DNA from: Oscillospiraceae bacterium | GTDB lineage: Bacteria > Bacillota > Clostridia > Oscillospirales > Ruminococcaceae | Direction: 5' to 3' | Length of the DNA: 64,000 nt | Assembly (NCBI GenBank): GCA_025757845.1 | Contig: CP107211.1 | Location: forward strand, 248,001 to 312,000 | Shown: piece by piece, positions 15,979 through 25,470 of the stretch | Numbering within the stretch: the stretch's first letter is position 1 | How the letters are laid out: each line of letters begins with the position of its first letter | Notes under the pieces: model-generated | The model's database searches: none | What the model saw: the letters and a program-made list of their open reading frames with translations, nothing else | What the model was told of the DNA's origin: nothing | Position numbers and translations under genes: made by a program

Positions 15979-16914
15979 TTATGCTACTGCCAGCACCATC
16001 TTGTAGGCTTTGTCGATCATGGGATTGCCCTCTGCGGTGCGCAGGAACAGATTTTCGTTGTAGTTGCGAGTTTTACGGATGGGATCTGCATGGGTGGCAA
16101 AGTCGGAAACAGCGTTCACGAACCGCCAGCCATTCTTACCGACCCACTCCAGATCGGGTGCATTATAATAGCGAGCCTTCAAATCTTCCTGCAAGCGCAG
16201 GTTGTTCTTCCGCTGGCCATCGGTCAGATCTTCAGTGACAGGGAAAAACTCGTTGATAAACTCCTGCACCTTGCGATCAGACAGCTTGATGGTGGTCAGC
16301 TCATGGATGCCCTTGCCCAGTTCCCCCATATAGCTGTTGGCAAGCTGTAAGGTTTCACGAGCATCTTGCACCCGGAGCAGAACGTTTTCGGTATGGCGAG
16401 CAGTCCAGATGCGCTTTGCCGTGCCCAGAGCCAGATTCAGGGTGTTCTGGCAGACCACACGAACCGGGGTCATGGCTACTTTCACACCAGAACTGCCATC
16501 GTGACTGTTGAAGAACACAAGATAGGGGGTCACTTCGTCTCCGGCGATAATGTACTTCTCCGGCAGCTTTGCCAGCATCCAGACCTTCTTGCCGCCCTGC
16601 AAAGAACCGGCAGTTTCATAAGTAACGCCCTCACCCAGCAGGTCATCGGTGAACTGAAATGCTTCTTCGTTCTGCACAATGCGGTAGCGGTCGGACACCA
16701 CACCCAGAACAGCATCATCGGTGCTGCGGACATTCGCCCGATAGCCGGGGATCATAGCACCCGTGCCGGAGTAGATGCTGCGGCTTTCCACCTGCCAATC
16801 CAGACCAGCCAGCTCCAAGGCTTCACAGCTTGCAGGGGCATCCATGATGATACGGCCAAGGCCGTGCCAGGGGGTCTCACGGACAGAGAACATGGCTTCA
16901 ACATTTGCGGACAT
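15979..16914 (-). CDS. DUF932 phage/plasmid-like protein
   Basis: The 311-residue protein opens with TPWHGLGRII and contains VVSDRYRIVQNEEAFQF, MTPVRVVCQNTLNLAL and WRFVNAVSDFATH, diagnostic of the DUF932 (phage/plasmid-like) family. GGAGATTTTACT precedes the ATG, nearly the same leader as the DUF3846 gene. Members sit beside recombination genes on ICEs and plasmids. The biochemical role is not known. Confidence 0.85.
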   Translation of the reverse strand: MSANVEAMFSVRETPWHGLGRIIMDAPASCEALELAGLDWQVESRSIYSGTGAMIPGYRANVRSTDDAVLGVVSDRYRIVQNEEAFQFTDDLLGEGVTYETAGSLQGGKKVWMLAKLPEKYIIAGDEVTPYLVFFNSHDGSSGVKVAMTPVRVVCQNTLNLALGTAKRIWTARHTENVLLRVQDARETLQLANSYMGELGKGIHELTTIKLSDRKVQEFINEFFPVTEDLTDGQRKNNLRLQEDLKARYYNAPDLEWVGKNGWRFVNAVSDFATHADPIRKTRNYNENLFLRTAEGNPMIDKAYKMVLAVA

Positions 16915-16943
16915 AGTAAAATCTCCTTTTTGATTTTCTTTCG

Positions 16944-17036
16944 TTAGTTTTTCTTTTCGACTTCTTCAGCAATCAGCACGAGGACTTCAACAAGAACCGT
17001 GCCAACCTCTTTGACGATTTCGGACCAAAAGTTCAT
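16944..17036 (-). CDS. 30-residue small peptide leading the DUF932 operon
   Basis: An AAAGGAG site stands 7 nt before an ATG. The frame encodes MNFWSEIVKEVGTVLVEVLV and a Glu/Lys tail, an amphipathic or partly hydrophobic helix. It is 29 bp upstream of the DUF932 gene. It may be a real microprotein, a coupling leader or a chance frame; the good ribosome site is the only support. Confidence 0.4.
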   Translation of the reverse strand: MNFWSEIVKEVGTVLVEVLVLIAEEVEKKN

Positions 17037-17137
17037 AAGGCTTTCTCCTTTCTGCGCAGCTGCGCATTAAAATACGATGGTAATAATGATAGTGATGGTG
17101 CGGAATAACAAAATGCTCACCTCCAGACATAAAAATA

Positions 17138-17163
17138 GCCCCTGAGTCTTTCGACTCAGAGGC
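17138..17163 (-). terminator. Minus-strand terminator
   Basis: GCCTCTGAGTC-GAAA-GACTCAGGGGC read on the minus strand forms an 11-bp stem (one U-G) with a GNRA loop, followed by TATTTTTA. It would stop transcripts entering the element from the core side. Confidence 0.75.
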
Positions 17164-17445
17164 TTCGGATTCACTATTATTATATCTGGGTGAGATTTTT
17201 TGAATTGCTTGATTATGCGTTTGATTTTGAAAATGACTGCCGCACTTTCGGATAAAACGATGTGCAACAGCCTTTTTTTGTAATATTGATTTCCGTGCAG
17301 CTATCCTGCAAGGCAGGCCGGAAAATGCAGTTTTGCCTTGCGCCACAAACAGACAGCAGATCCTTGAAGGCTGGATGATTTGGATAATCTGGTGGGACAA
17401 TACGAACCGTTATAAAGACCGGAACGATCAAAGACAGCGCAAACA
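17164..17445. other. Gene-free junction between element and core
   Basis: No convincing gene, and no attachment-site duplication visible within the window. It lies between two terminators and marks the change from the mosaic accessory DNA to the GC-rich beta-glucoside operon. Confidence 0.4.
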
Positions 17446-17485
17446 AATTAGACCCACCAGATCAGCTGGTGGGTCTAATTGCTTT
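17446..17485. terminator. Very strong terminator at the element/core boundary
   Basis: A perfect 15-bp stem (17446-17460 with 17466-17480, arms containing AGACCCACCAG / CTGGTGGGTCT) with a 5-nt loop and GCTTTTT on the plus side. On the minus strand it ends the beta-glucoside operon. Confidence 0.85.
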
Positions 17486-17498
17486 TTACCTTCTTATT

Positions 17499-18167
17499 TT
17501 ACACCTTTTGGCCATCCAGTACGGAGTGAAACGTTAGTCTTTTATCCAGCAGGCTGCCGATAAAGGAGATACCTTTGCCCATGGTGCAGGCGGCGACCAC
17601 AGTGCCGATGCCCAGACCGCGGATAGCACCAACGCCCACAAAAGTGATGACAGCGGTGGTGATCAGACAGGTCAGATCAAAGGTGATCTTGACCCGGGCG
17701 TAGGGGAGCTTTGTGATGTCCGCCATCTCCCGGGGGAACAGATCGGTGGGGGTGATGGGCAGGCCGCAGCGGTTGCCCAGCGAGATGCCGAAGCATAGGA
17801 TCAGGTAGCTCAGTACAAAGTAGAGCACCCGCATGGGGATGTTCAGGGGCAACGCGTCGATGAACGGCTTTTCAAGATCCATCAATTTGCCGAACACAAA
17901 GCCGACCACAAAGCTGAACAGGTAGCTGGGCATGAACTTCCGGCGCAGCAGCATCAATACCAGCACCAGCAGGCCCTGAAACATGTATGTCCATGTGCCT
18001 AGCGTCAGCTGGGGGAACACCTGTTGGAAGCCGTAGGGCACACTGGATATGGCCGAAATGCCGGAACCAGAGTGCAGCATCAGCAGCACACCGGCGCTGT
18101 TCATGATGACCATAGCGATCAGTGCAAGCTCACCGCGGACTGCAAGTTTATTGGATTCGGATTTCAT
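17499..18167 (-). CDS. YczE/YyaS/YitT-type membrane protein
   Basis: A protein of about 222 residues with five or six hydrophobic segments. GNRCGLPITPTDLFPREMA and the glycine-rich VGVGAIRGLGIGTVVAACT are features of the YczE/YitT-like (DUF6198) family. The start at 18167 follows AAAAGGAG at a rather long 12-nt spacing; an alternative ATG lies 24 nt further upstream at 18191. It is the last gene of the beta-glucoside operon. Substrate unknown. Confidence 0.75.
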   Translation of the reverse strand: MKSESNKLAVRGELALIAMVIMNSAGVLLMLHSGSGISAISSVPYGFQQVFPQLTLGTWTYMFQGLLVLVLMLLRRKFMPSYLFSFVVGFVFGKLMDLEKPFIDALPLNIPMRVLYFVLSYLILCFGISLGNRCGLPITPTDLFPREMADITKLPYARVKITFDLTCLITTAVITFVGVGAIRGLGIGTVVAACTMGKGISFIGSLLDKRLTFHSVLDGQKV

Positions 18168-18211
18168 GGGCTGAAAATACTCCTTTTGCATTAAATATCA
18201 GCGATGCACTT

Positions 18212-19054
18212 TCAGGACTGATCCTCAAGGATGCGGTGGATATGCAGGGCCAGATACAGCCGCTCCTGATTGGTGATCTGGGTCTGGAACTGCTCTGAGA
18301 CGTAGATCTGGATCTTGTCTACACAGGCAAATTCCTTCTGACACACCGGGGCGATCTGATCATACAACAAAGGCGACGTGTCCTCCGGCAGCTGATTGTG
18401 ACTGACCAGGCGCTGAACGAAAAGCCGGATGTGGGTGACATAACGGGAATAGGAAAGGCTGTCCTCGTTATAGGTCAGGCCAAGGGTATACTTTACGATA
18501 TCCAGCACGGCGCTGACCGCATGGGCGATGATAAGGTTCTGGCTGTTGCTGGGGTTGTCGTACTGGGCGTTGATGAAGTGGAACGCGATATTGCCCGCCT
18601 CGTCCAGCGGCACCTCCACCTTCAGCTTGCGGCTCATGAGCTGGACTGCGTACTCGCCCACCTGAAATTCCCGGGGGTTGAACTTCTTCATGTCCAGCGT
18701 GTAGAAGTTCTGCAGGATAACGCCGTTCCGGATGCGCTTGGCGGCAAAGGCAAGATGGTCGGTCAGGGCCAGATAGATATGATCCATCAGCTTCATGTGG
18801 TAGTTCTCCACGGCATAGTCGATGACAGACTTGGCCATCTCAAAATAGATGCTGTCTGTCTCGGCGGCCAGCCGGATGATCCGGCGCGAAAGCTCCCGAT
18901 CCTTGAGCACAAAGACCTTATCGATCTCCTTGGGCGAGAGCTTGTAGCCGATGGTTTTCTGGAAGCCGATGCCCTTGCCCATCAGGATGATCTCCTGTCC
19001 CTCATCGTTGAGTGCCAGCACAAGGGAGTTGTTCAGCACTTTGATGACACGCAT
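18212..19054 (-). CDS. licT: BglG/LicT-family transcription antiterminator
   Basis: This 280-residue protein has an N-terminal CAT RNA-binding domain (VIKVLNNSLVLALNDEGQE, GKGIGFQK) followed by two PRD modules with the conserved histidines (ENYHMKLMDHIYLALTDHL and ALHIHRIL). It binds an RNA antiterminator in the operon leader and is controlled by PTS phosphorylation. A fitting RAT sequence is present at 22563-22592. The gene follows the glucosidase by 4 nt. Confidence 0.93.
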   Translation of the reverse strand: MRVIKVLNNSLVLALNDEGQEIILMGKGIGFQKTIGYKLSPKEIDKVFVLKDRELSRRIIRLAAETDSIYFEMAKSVIDYAVENYHMKLMDHIYLALTDHLAFAAKRIRNGVILQNFYTLDMKKFNPREFQVGEYAVQLMSRKLKVEVPLDEAGNIAFHFINAQYDNPSNSQNLIIAHAVSAVLDIVKYTLGLTYNEDSLSYSRYVTHIRLFVQRLVSHNQLPEDTSPLLYDQIAPVCQKEFACVDKIQIYVSEQFQTQITNQERLYLALHIHRILEDQS

Positions 19055-19058
19055 GGCC

Positions 19059-20504
<1,446 letters not shown>

Positions 20505-22418
20505 TCAGTGCACGGTGCGGATCACAGAGCAGCTCAGATCCACCGGATTGCCGGGCAGACCCTCGACAGCCTTGAAGTCGTCCGAGTTGGAAACGATCAC
20601 GCTGACAGTAGTATTATGACCGGCCGCTTTGATCTTGTCAATATCGAAGGACAGCAGCTTATCGCCCTTTTTCACCTTATCGCCTTCCTTGACGAAGCTG
20701 TGGAAGCCGTCACCGTTCATCTCAACGGTGTCCACGCCCACATGGATCAGCAGCTCGGTGCCGTCATCCAGCTGCAGACCCAGAGCGTGCAGGGTGGAGT
20801 GGATGACCGAAACCGTGGCGTCTGCGGGAGCGACCACCAGACCCTTGCTGGGCAGGATGCCGATGCCGCCGCCCAGTGCACCGGATGCAAACACATCATC
20901 GGGCACCTCGTTCAGCGGGTAAGCCTTGCCCTCAACAGGGGCCTTGATCTCAGAAACAACGCCATCCTCGGGCAGAGCGGACTGTGCAGGAGCGGACTGT
21001 GCGGGGGCGGCCTTGACGGCAGTGTCCTCGAAGCCCACCAGATAGGTCAGAACAGCAGCGCCCACAAAGGACACCACGATGCCGATGATGTAAGCCATGA
21101 ACTGGCCGAAGGTCGTGCCCTCGCCCCAGTAAGACATAATGGTCAGGATGCCGTTGTTGGCAAAGCCGGTGTTCACAGCCTTGCCGATGCCCATGATGCC
21201 GCCGCCCACAGCGCCGGCAATGACAGCGCAGATCATGGGCTTCTTCAGACGCAGGTTACAGCCGTAGATCGCAGGCTCAGTAACGCCGACCAGCCATGCG
21301 GACAGAGAAGCGGAAGCGGCCACCTGCTTCAGGCCGGGATCTTTGGTCTTGAACATGACGCCCAGAGCAGCGCCGGCCTGAGAGAAGTTTGCAGCACCGG
21401 CGAAGCACATCAGGGTGTTGGTGCCGGTCATGGCCACATCGTTCAGGCCGATGGGCAGCAGAGCGCGGTGTGCGCCGAAGATAACGCAGACGCCCCACAG
21501 GCCGCCCACGATGATACCGCCCAGAACGGGGCTGAAGCTGTACAGTGCGGTGTAGAGCCACTGGATGATGTAGCCGACATAGATGCCCACGGGGCCAACG
21601 ACCACCAGCATGACGGGAACCATGATCAGCAGGGACAGGCCGGGGACAAGGATCAACTGAAGAATTTCAGGTACGATCTTGTTGAGCAGCCGTTCCAAAA
21701 GCGCCAATAGGATGACCGCCAGCAGGATCGGGATGACCGATTCGGTGTAGGTGAAGATCTTGCTGGACTCACCCACAGTAAAGGCCATCTTGATGACCGG
21801 CAGGCCGAAGATGGTGGAGCGGGTGGCGGTGTCCTGCATCATGGCATCGATGGTGGGGTGGCACAGGAAGGCACCCAGCATCATGGACACGACGGTGCTG
21901 CACTTCAGAGCCTTGGCGGCAGTGTAAGCAAGGAAGATGGGAATAAAGTAGAAGATGACGTTGCTGGCGGTGTTCAGGATGATGTAGGTGCTGTTGGCGG
22001 TGTCAAAGCCGGGCATCTTGGCAAAGGCGGCCAGAAGTCCCTTGATTAGGCCGGAAGCTGCAATGGCGGGCACCAGCGGGGTAAAGATCTCGGTCAGCTT
22101 CTGCAGGATGAGGTTGCCCATGCTCTGCTTCTGCGCGGGGACGGCTTCCTCTTCGGCAGAGGATGCAGCCTGCCCGCCCAGCTGAGCCACGACAGCATCG
22201 TAGATCTTGGTGACTTTTGCGCCGCAGACCACTTGGAACTGGCCACCGGCCACAACGACCGAGATGACACCCTCCAAATGCTCAACGACCTCCTTTTTGG
22301 CTTTGCTCTCATCGCGGAGCACAAAGCGCAGGCGGGTGAAGCAGTGAGTGACCTGCTTCACGTTGGCTTTGCCGCCGACATTGTCCAGAATGTCTTTGGC
22401 TACCTTGTTGTAATCCAT
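20505..22418 (-). CDS. bglF: Beta-glucoside PTS permease EIIBCA
   Basis: The 637-residue protein has an N-terminal EIIB domain with the phosphorylated cysteine in HCFTRLRF, a multi-span EIIC domain, an Ala/Pro linker near residue 480 and a C-terminal EIIA domain with the histidine in LLIHVGVDTVEMNGDGF. It imports and phosphorylates aryl-beta-glucosides or cellobiose-like sugars. It is the first gene of the operon, behind the RAT/terminator leader. Confidence 0.95.
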   Translation of the reverse strand: MDYNKVAKDILDNVGGKANVKQVTHCFTRLRFVLRDESKAKKEVVEHLEGVISVVVAGGQFQVVCGAKVTKIYDAVVAQLGGQAASSAEEEAVPAQKQSMGNLILQKLTEIFTPLVPAIAASGLIKGLLAAFAKMPGFDTANSTYIILNTASNVIFYFIPIFLAYTAAKALKCSTVVSMMLGAFLCHPTIDAMMQDTATRSTIFGLPVIKMAFTVGESSKIFTYTESVIPILLAVILLALLERLLNKIVPEILQLILVPGLSLLIMVPVMLVVVGPVGIYVGYIIQWLYTALYSFSPVLGGIIVGGLWGVCVIFGAHRALLPIGLNDVAMTGTNTLMCFAGAANFSQAGAALGVMFKTKDPGLKQVAASASLSAWLVGVTEPAIYGCNLRLKKPMICAVIAGAVGGGIMGIGKAVNTGFANNGILTIMSYWGEGTTFGQFMAYIIGIVVSFVGAAVLTYLVGFEDTAVKAAPAQSAPAQSALPEDGVVSEIKAPVEGKAYPLNEVPDDVFASGALGGGIGILPSKGLVVAPADATVSVIHSTLHALGLQLDDGTELLIHVGVDTVEMNGDGFHSFVKEGDKVKKGDKLLSFDIDKIKAAGHNTTVSVIVSNSDDFKAVEGLPGNPVDLSCSVIRTVH

Positions 22419-22494
22419 GTTTTTCTCCTTTTACCAGTGTGAAACAAACGGACCGCGCGCGGAAAAGAGCATCATGCTGCCGTACACAACAAAA

Positions 22495-22569
22495 AAGACC
22501 CAATGAAAATGAGACACAGTTACAGAAAGCTCACTACGCCTTCTGCTGCGTTCATTCTCACCGGATCTT
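22495..22569 (-). terminator. Attenuator terminator in the bgl leader
   Basis: On the minus strand an 18-bp stem with four G-U pairs (22552-22569 with 22495-22512) is followed by a run of six T. The upstream arm shares AAGATCC with the 3' end of the RAT sequence, so antiterminator and terminator are mutually exclusive, the LicT-type mechanism. Confidence 0.85.
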
Positions 22570-22592
22570 GCCTGTATTACCAGTAACACACC
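22563..22592 (-). promoter_or_regulatory. RAT ribonucleic antiterminator site
   Basis: The minus-strand RNA reads GGTGTGTTACTG, then GTAAT and ACAGGCAAGATCC. This matches the LicT/SacY-type RAT layout, including the conserved GTTACTG and CAGGCAA. It overlaps the terminator arm, as required for PTS-controlled antitermination by the operon's own LicT. Confidence 0.88.
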
Positions 22593-22626
22593 GTGTGTAC
22601 GTCAATATTCTCTTTCACTGCACAAA

Positions 22627-22655
22627 ATCATAGCACATAAATCACGAGAGTGCAA
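22627..22655 (-). promoter_or_regulatory. Promoter of the bgl operon
   Basis: Minus strand TTGCAC (22655-22650), 17-bp spacer, TATGAT (22632-22627). Transcription would begin about 30 nt before the RAT site. Confidence 0.75.
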
Positions 22656-22757
22656 GCGGCGATTATGAAGTTTGTGTGAACGCACAAATCTTTACAGGAA
22701 AATTGTGCAGATTGCAAAGACGCACGGCCAACGGCGTGCACTGCTTACAAAAACAGC

Positions 22758-22885
22758 CTCTTATCTGCTGATGGCAAGGGTGCCGAACTCGGGCTCTTCA
22801 AAGTGGCTGTTATAAAATTCCTCTATCGGGCGGATGAGAGAAACGGTGTCCCGGGCACCGGTGGCCTCGTAGTAAAATAAAACGG
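22758..22885 (-). pseudogene. Possible gene fragment downstream of fic
   Basis: One minus-strand frame reads FYYEATGARDTVSLIRPIEE, then FYNSHFEEPEFGTLAISR, and ends at TAA; it has no start of its own. Codon use looks coding and matches the GC-rich core. It may be the tail of a gene cut by the insertion carrying fic. I cannot identify the family. Confidence 0.35.
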
Positions 22886-23776
22886 TCAATAAGGGATTCT
22901 GAAATAATCCATGACGGCCTTAAACTGATCCTGCGCGGTCAGGCAGGTGTCCAGCAGATACCCTTGTTCCGATTTCCATTCATGGAGACCCCGATAGTAG
23001 AACATTTTGAGGTCATCCGTAATAATGAACGGAACAATATTGTTCCGCAGGCACTCCTTGAAGAGCAGAAGCCGCCCGACACGGCCATTTCCATCCTGAA
23101 ACGGATGGATGGATTCAAAGGCGTAGTGAAATTCCAGCAGGTCTTCCAGCGACTTGGCAGAATTTTGATTGTACGCAGATAAGAGCTCTTTCATCTGTGG
23201 GGCAACCAGTTCTGGCGCAGTGGTGCTTCTGCCACCGACTTCGTTCGGAAGTTTTTTATATTCGCCAACGGCGAACCAGTCCTTGCGGGAATCGCTGGTG
23301 CCGCTTTTCAGGGTAAAGTGCAGCTTTTTGATCAGAGCTTCGGTGATGGGCTTCTTGGCATCCCGGATGACCATATCAATGCATTTGAAGTGATTGGCCG
23401 TTTCGACTACATCGTCCACATTGACAACACCGTTCCCTATGCCAATGGTATTGGTTTCATAGATATACCGTGTCTGGTCATGGGTCAGACGGCTGCCTTC
23501 AATGTGGTTTGAGTTATAGGTAAGGTCAATCTGAATTTTGTGGTAGATTCCACCTTTCACGTGCCCGGCCATTTCATCTTGCAAAATATTGAGCAGGGTA
23601 CGAGGTGCCGGTTGCTTTTTGTTGACGCGCTTTGGACGCTCTGCATCCTGCGGAATGTTCCATGTCTTGCCGATAAGGATTGCCCCCGGAATCTTGCCGG
23701 TAGCACAGTAGTTGCGGACAGTGCGCTTTGAAACATTCCATGATTTTGCCGTATCAGCGACAGATTGATAGTTCAT
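22886..23776 (-). CDS. Fic-domain protein with N-terminal helix-turn-helix
   Basis: The 296-residue protein starts with an excisionase-like HTH (about residues 1-45), then an inhibitory-helix motif SNHIEG that fits (S/T)xxxE(G/N), and the catalytic HPFQDGNGRVGR near residue 220. Fic enzymes transfer AMP or related groups to target hydroxyls, and the inhibitory helix in cis indicates a class II autoinhibited form. Its own HTH and the 11-bp repeats around its start suggest autoregulation. AGGAGG precedes the ATG. Confidence 0.9.
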   Translation of the reverse strand: MNYQSVADTAKSWNVSKRTVRNYCATGKIPGAILIGKTWNIPQDAERPKRVNKKQPAPRTLLNILQDEMAGHVKGGIYHKIQIDLTYNSNHIEGSRLTHDQTRYIYETNTIGIGNGVVNVDDVVETANHFKCIDMVIRDAKKPITEALIKKLHFTLKSGTSDSRKDWFAVGEYKKLPNEVGGRSTTAPELVAPQMKELLSAYNQNSAKSLEDLLEFHYAFESIHPFQDGNGRVGRLLLFKECLRNNIVPFIITDDLKMFYYRGLHEWKSEQGYLLDTCLTAQDQFKAVMDYFRIPY

Positions 23777-23809
23777 CGGAACACCTCCTGTAAGATGATT
23801 ATATCATTT

Positions 23810-23862
23810 TATCGGCAAGAAATCAAATAAACAAATGCGTAAAAACTAAAATCTTGCCGATA
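23810..23862. promoter_or_regulatory. Inverted 11-bp operator pair between fic and the kinase operon
   Basis: TATCGGCAAGA (23810-23820) and its exact reverse complement TCTTGCCGATA (23852-23862) lie 31 bp apart in the divergent intergenic region. A third exact copy is at 23665-23675 and a one-mismatch copy at 23692-23702, both inside the fic HTH coding part. The repetition suggests binding sites for one of the adjacent HTH proteins. Confidence 0.55.
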
Positions 23863-23887
23863 TAAATAATGTGTATAAATTAAAATA

Positions 23888-23916
23888 TTGACATCATGAA
23901 AGAGAATGATTATAAT
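23888..23916 (+). promoter_or_regulatory. Perfect consensus promoter of the HTH/HipA-like operon
   Basis: TTGACA (23888-23893), 17 bp, TATAAT (23911-23916). Transcription starts near 23923, after the first ATGs of the longest frame. Translation therefore must begin downstream, at the GTG at 23939. Confidence 0.88.
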
Positions 23917-23938
23917 GAAAATGAGGGGAAGTGAGACT

Positions 23939-24547
23939 GTGAAAGAGGACTTCAAGACACAGATTTTTGATATTTTCGGTACGGTGGATTTAGAGCAGCT
24001 GCGGGCGATCGCGCAGAAAGTACAGCTTATAGAAAGTGAAAAACCACATAATGAACGCGGCGCAGGACGCAAAAACAGCCTGACTCCGCAGCAGTTGGCA
24101 GAGATGCTGGCTCTGCATCAGCAGGGAATGGGAGCAACGGAGTTGGCGAAAAAGTACGGCATCAGTCGCCAGACGATTTACAAGCAACTGGAACGTGCGC
24201 AGAACTTCAGTAATGACCCGAACACCATGCTGCGCCTCAATTATATGAACCGGAATGATCTGTGTACGACCATTGATGTGGATTTCAAGCACGAAAAGAT
24301 CAAAATTAAAAATTATACGGACAAAATTCCACTCAGAGCGTTTGGCGTGGTTGAAAACCCAACATGGGAAGATTTTCAGTGGTTTTTGAAAGACCGCTGC
24401 TTTCCTGAGACACGGGCGCATCTGAAATGGGTGCTGAGTGATGTGGGAGTACCTTTCTATGATCCGCTTATGATTATTGAAAAGACTAAGGGAAAGATGG
24501 CAGAAGATCAACAGTGGATTGAAGTGATCCATAGAAAGGCATCGTAA
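23939..24547 (+). CDS. HTH DNA-binding partner of a HipA-like kinase
   Basis: GTG at 23939 follows AGGGG and lies downstream of the predicted transcription start; earlier in-frame ATGs lie within the promoter. The 202-residue protein carries a Hin/resolvase-type HTH: SLTPQQLAEMLALHQQGMGA, then ELAKKYGISRQTIYKQLERA (about residues 50-90). The C-terminal domain is unrecognised. It ends 11 nt before the kinase gene. By position it resembles a HipB-like antitoxin or operon repressor, though its fold differs from the usual XRE-type HipB. Confidence 0.7.
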   Translation: MKEDFKTQIFDIFGTVDLEQLRAIAQKVQLIESEKPHNERGAGRKNSLTPQQLAEMLALHQQGMGATELAKKYGISRQTIYKQLERAQNFSNDPNTMLRLNYMNRNDLCTTIDVDFKHEKIKIKNYTDKIPLRAFGVVENPTWEDFQWFLKDRCFPETRAHLKWVLSDVGVPFYDPLMIIEKTKGKMAEDQQWIEVIHRKAS

Positions 24548-24558
24548 CAAGGTGAATT

Positions 24559-25377
24559 ATGGAAAGCATTGACCTGAATAAGATTCCAGTGCAGGAAACC
24601 GAGGGACACACCTCAAAAGGAAACCAGTTGAAATGGAAACTGGGCGATCAGTGGTATAAAGCCGACCACATGGGCTATGAGGGACTGTCCGAAGTTCTGG
24701 TATCCAGATTGCTGCATAAGGCGGAACTGAAATATCCTTTTGTAGAATATCATCCGGTAGAGATTGCTTATAAAGGACAGAAACTGCTGGGATGCCGCAG
24801 CAAAAATTTTCTGAAAAAAAACCAGAAGTTGATCCCGCTGGAAAAACTTTATCGTCAGAACACAGGCAAGAGTTTGGCACTGAGTTTAGTGGAATTTCCA
24901 GAAGTGCCAAATAGAATCCGATATACGGTGGAACAGGTTGAAAAGTACACGGGATTGCATGATTTTGGAAAATATCTGACGGCAATGCTGGAATTGGATG
25001 CATTCTTTTTGAACGAGGATCGGCATACAAACAACATTGCGGTACTATATGATACCGAAAAAGACTGTTATGAACTCAGTCCGATTTTTGACCAGGGGCT
25101 TTCTCTATTGGCTGATACCAGCTATGATTTTTCGTTAGAACAGCCCTTGGAAGATTGCATAAAGCGAGTGGAAGCGAAGCCCTTCCATTCGAGTTTTGTG
25201 CAGCAGGTGGATGCTGCGGAAGAACTGTATGGTATCCAAATTCACTTCAATTTCGGAGCGAAAGAAGTGCAGAAAGAACTCCAAATGTTAAACGAGGGCT
25301 ATTCGGAGGAGATCATTATGCGGGTAGAGCGCCTTCTTCGGGAACAGATGCGCCGATATGCATACCTGATGGATTGA
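24559..25377 (+). CDS. HipA-like serine/threonine kinase
   Basis: The 272-residue protein has the HipA/CtkA catalytic pattern: the loop FLNEDRHTNN (catalytic D, metal-binding N) and the DFG-equivalent SPIFDQGLSL. An upstream lysine-bearing segment fits the N-lobe. At 272 residues it is much shorter than E. coli HipA (about 440) and closer to the CtkA-type minimal form. The ATG follows AAGGTG. With the HTH gene upstream it looks like a toxin-antitoxin pair; target and toxicity are unknown. Confidence 0.75.
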   Translation: MESIDLNKIPVQETEGHTSKGNQLKWKLGDQWYKADHMGYEGLSEVLVSRLLHKAELKYPFVEYHPVEIAYKGQKLLGCRSKNFLKKNQKLIPLEKLYRQNTGKSLALSLVEFPEVPNRIRYTVEQVEKYTGLHDFGKYLTAMLELDAFFLNEDRHTNNIAVLYDTEKDCYELSPIFDQGLSLLADTSYDFSLEQPLEDCIKRVEAKPFHSSFVQQVDAAEELYGIQIHFNFGAKEVQKELQMLNEGYSEEIIMRVERLLREQMRRYAYLMD

Positions 25378-25415
25378 ATAGAAAACGGATACGTTGGAAG
25401 TATAAGCAAAAAAGA

Positions 25416-25470
25416 ATGGCCGCTTATGGAAGGAGAAAGATTCTCTCGATCCATGAGCGGCCATAATCTT
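25416..25470 (+). terminator. Terminator of the kinase operon
   Basis: ATGGCCGCTTATGGA and TCCATGAGCGGCCAT form a 15-bp stem with one wobble; AATCTTTTC follows. Confidence 0.75.

Noticed and set aside
17067..17267. Short Ile/Thr-rich peptide frame (ending TITIIITIVF) resembling an amino-acid attenuator leader
   Set aside because: No properly spaced ribosome site for a plausible start, and no terminator/antiterminator pair between it and the next gene; the only terminator lies upstream of it.
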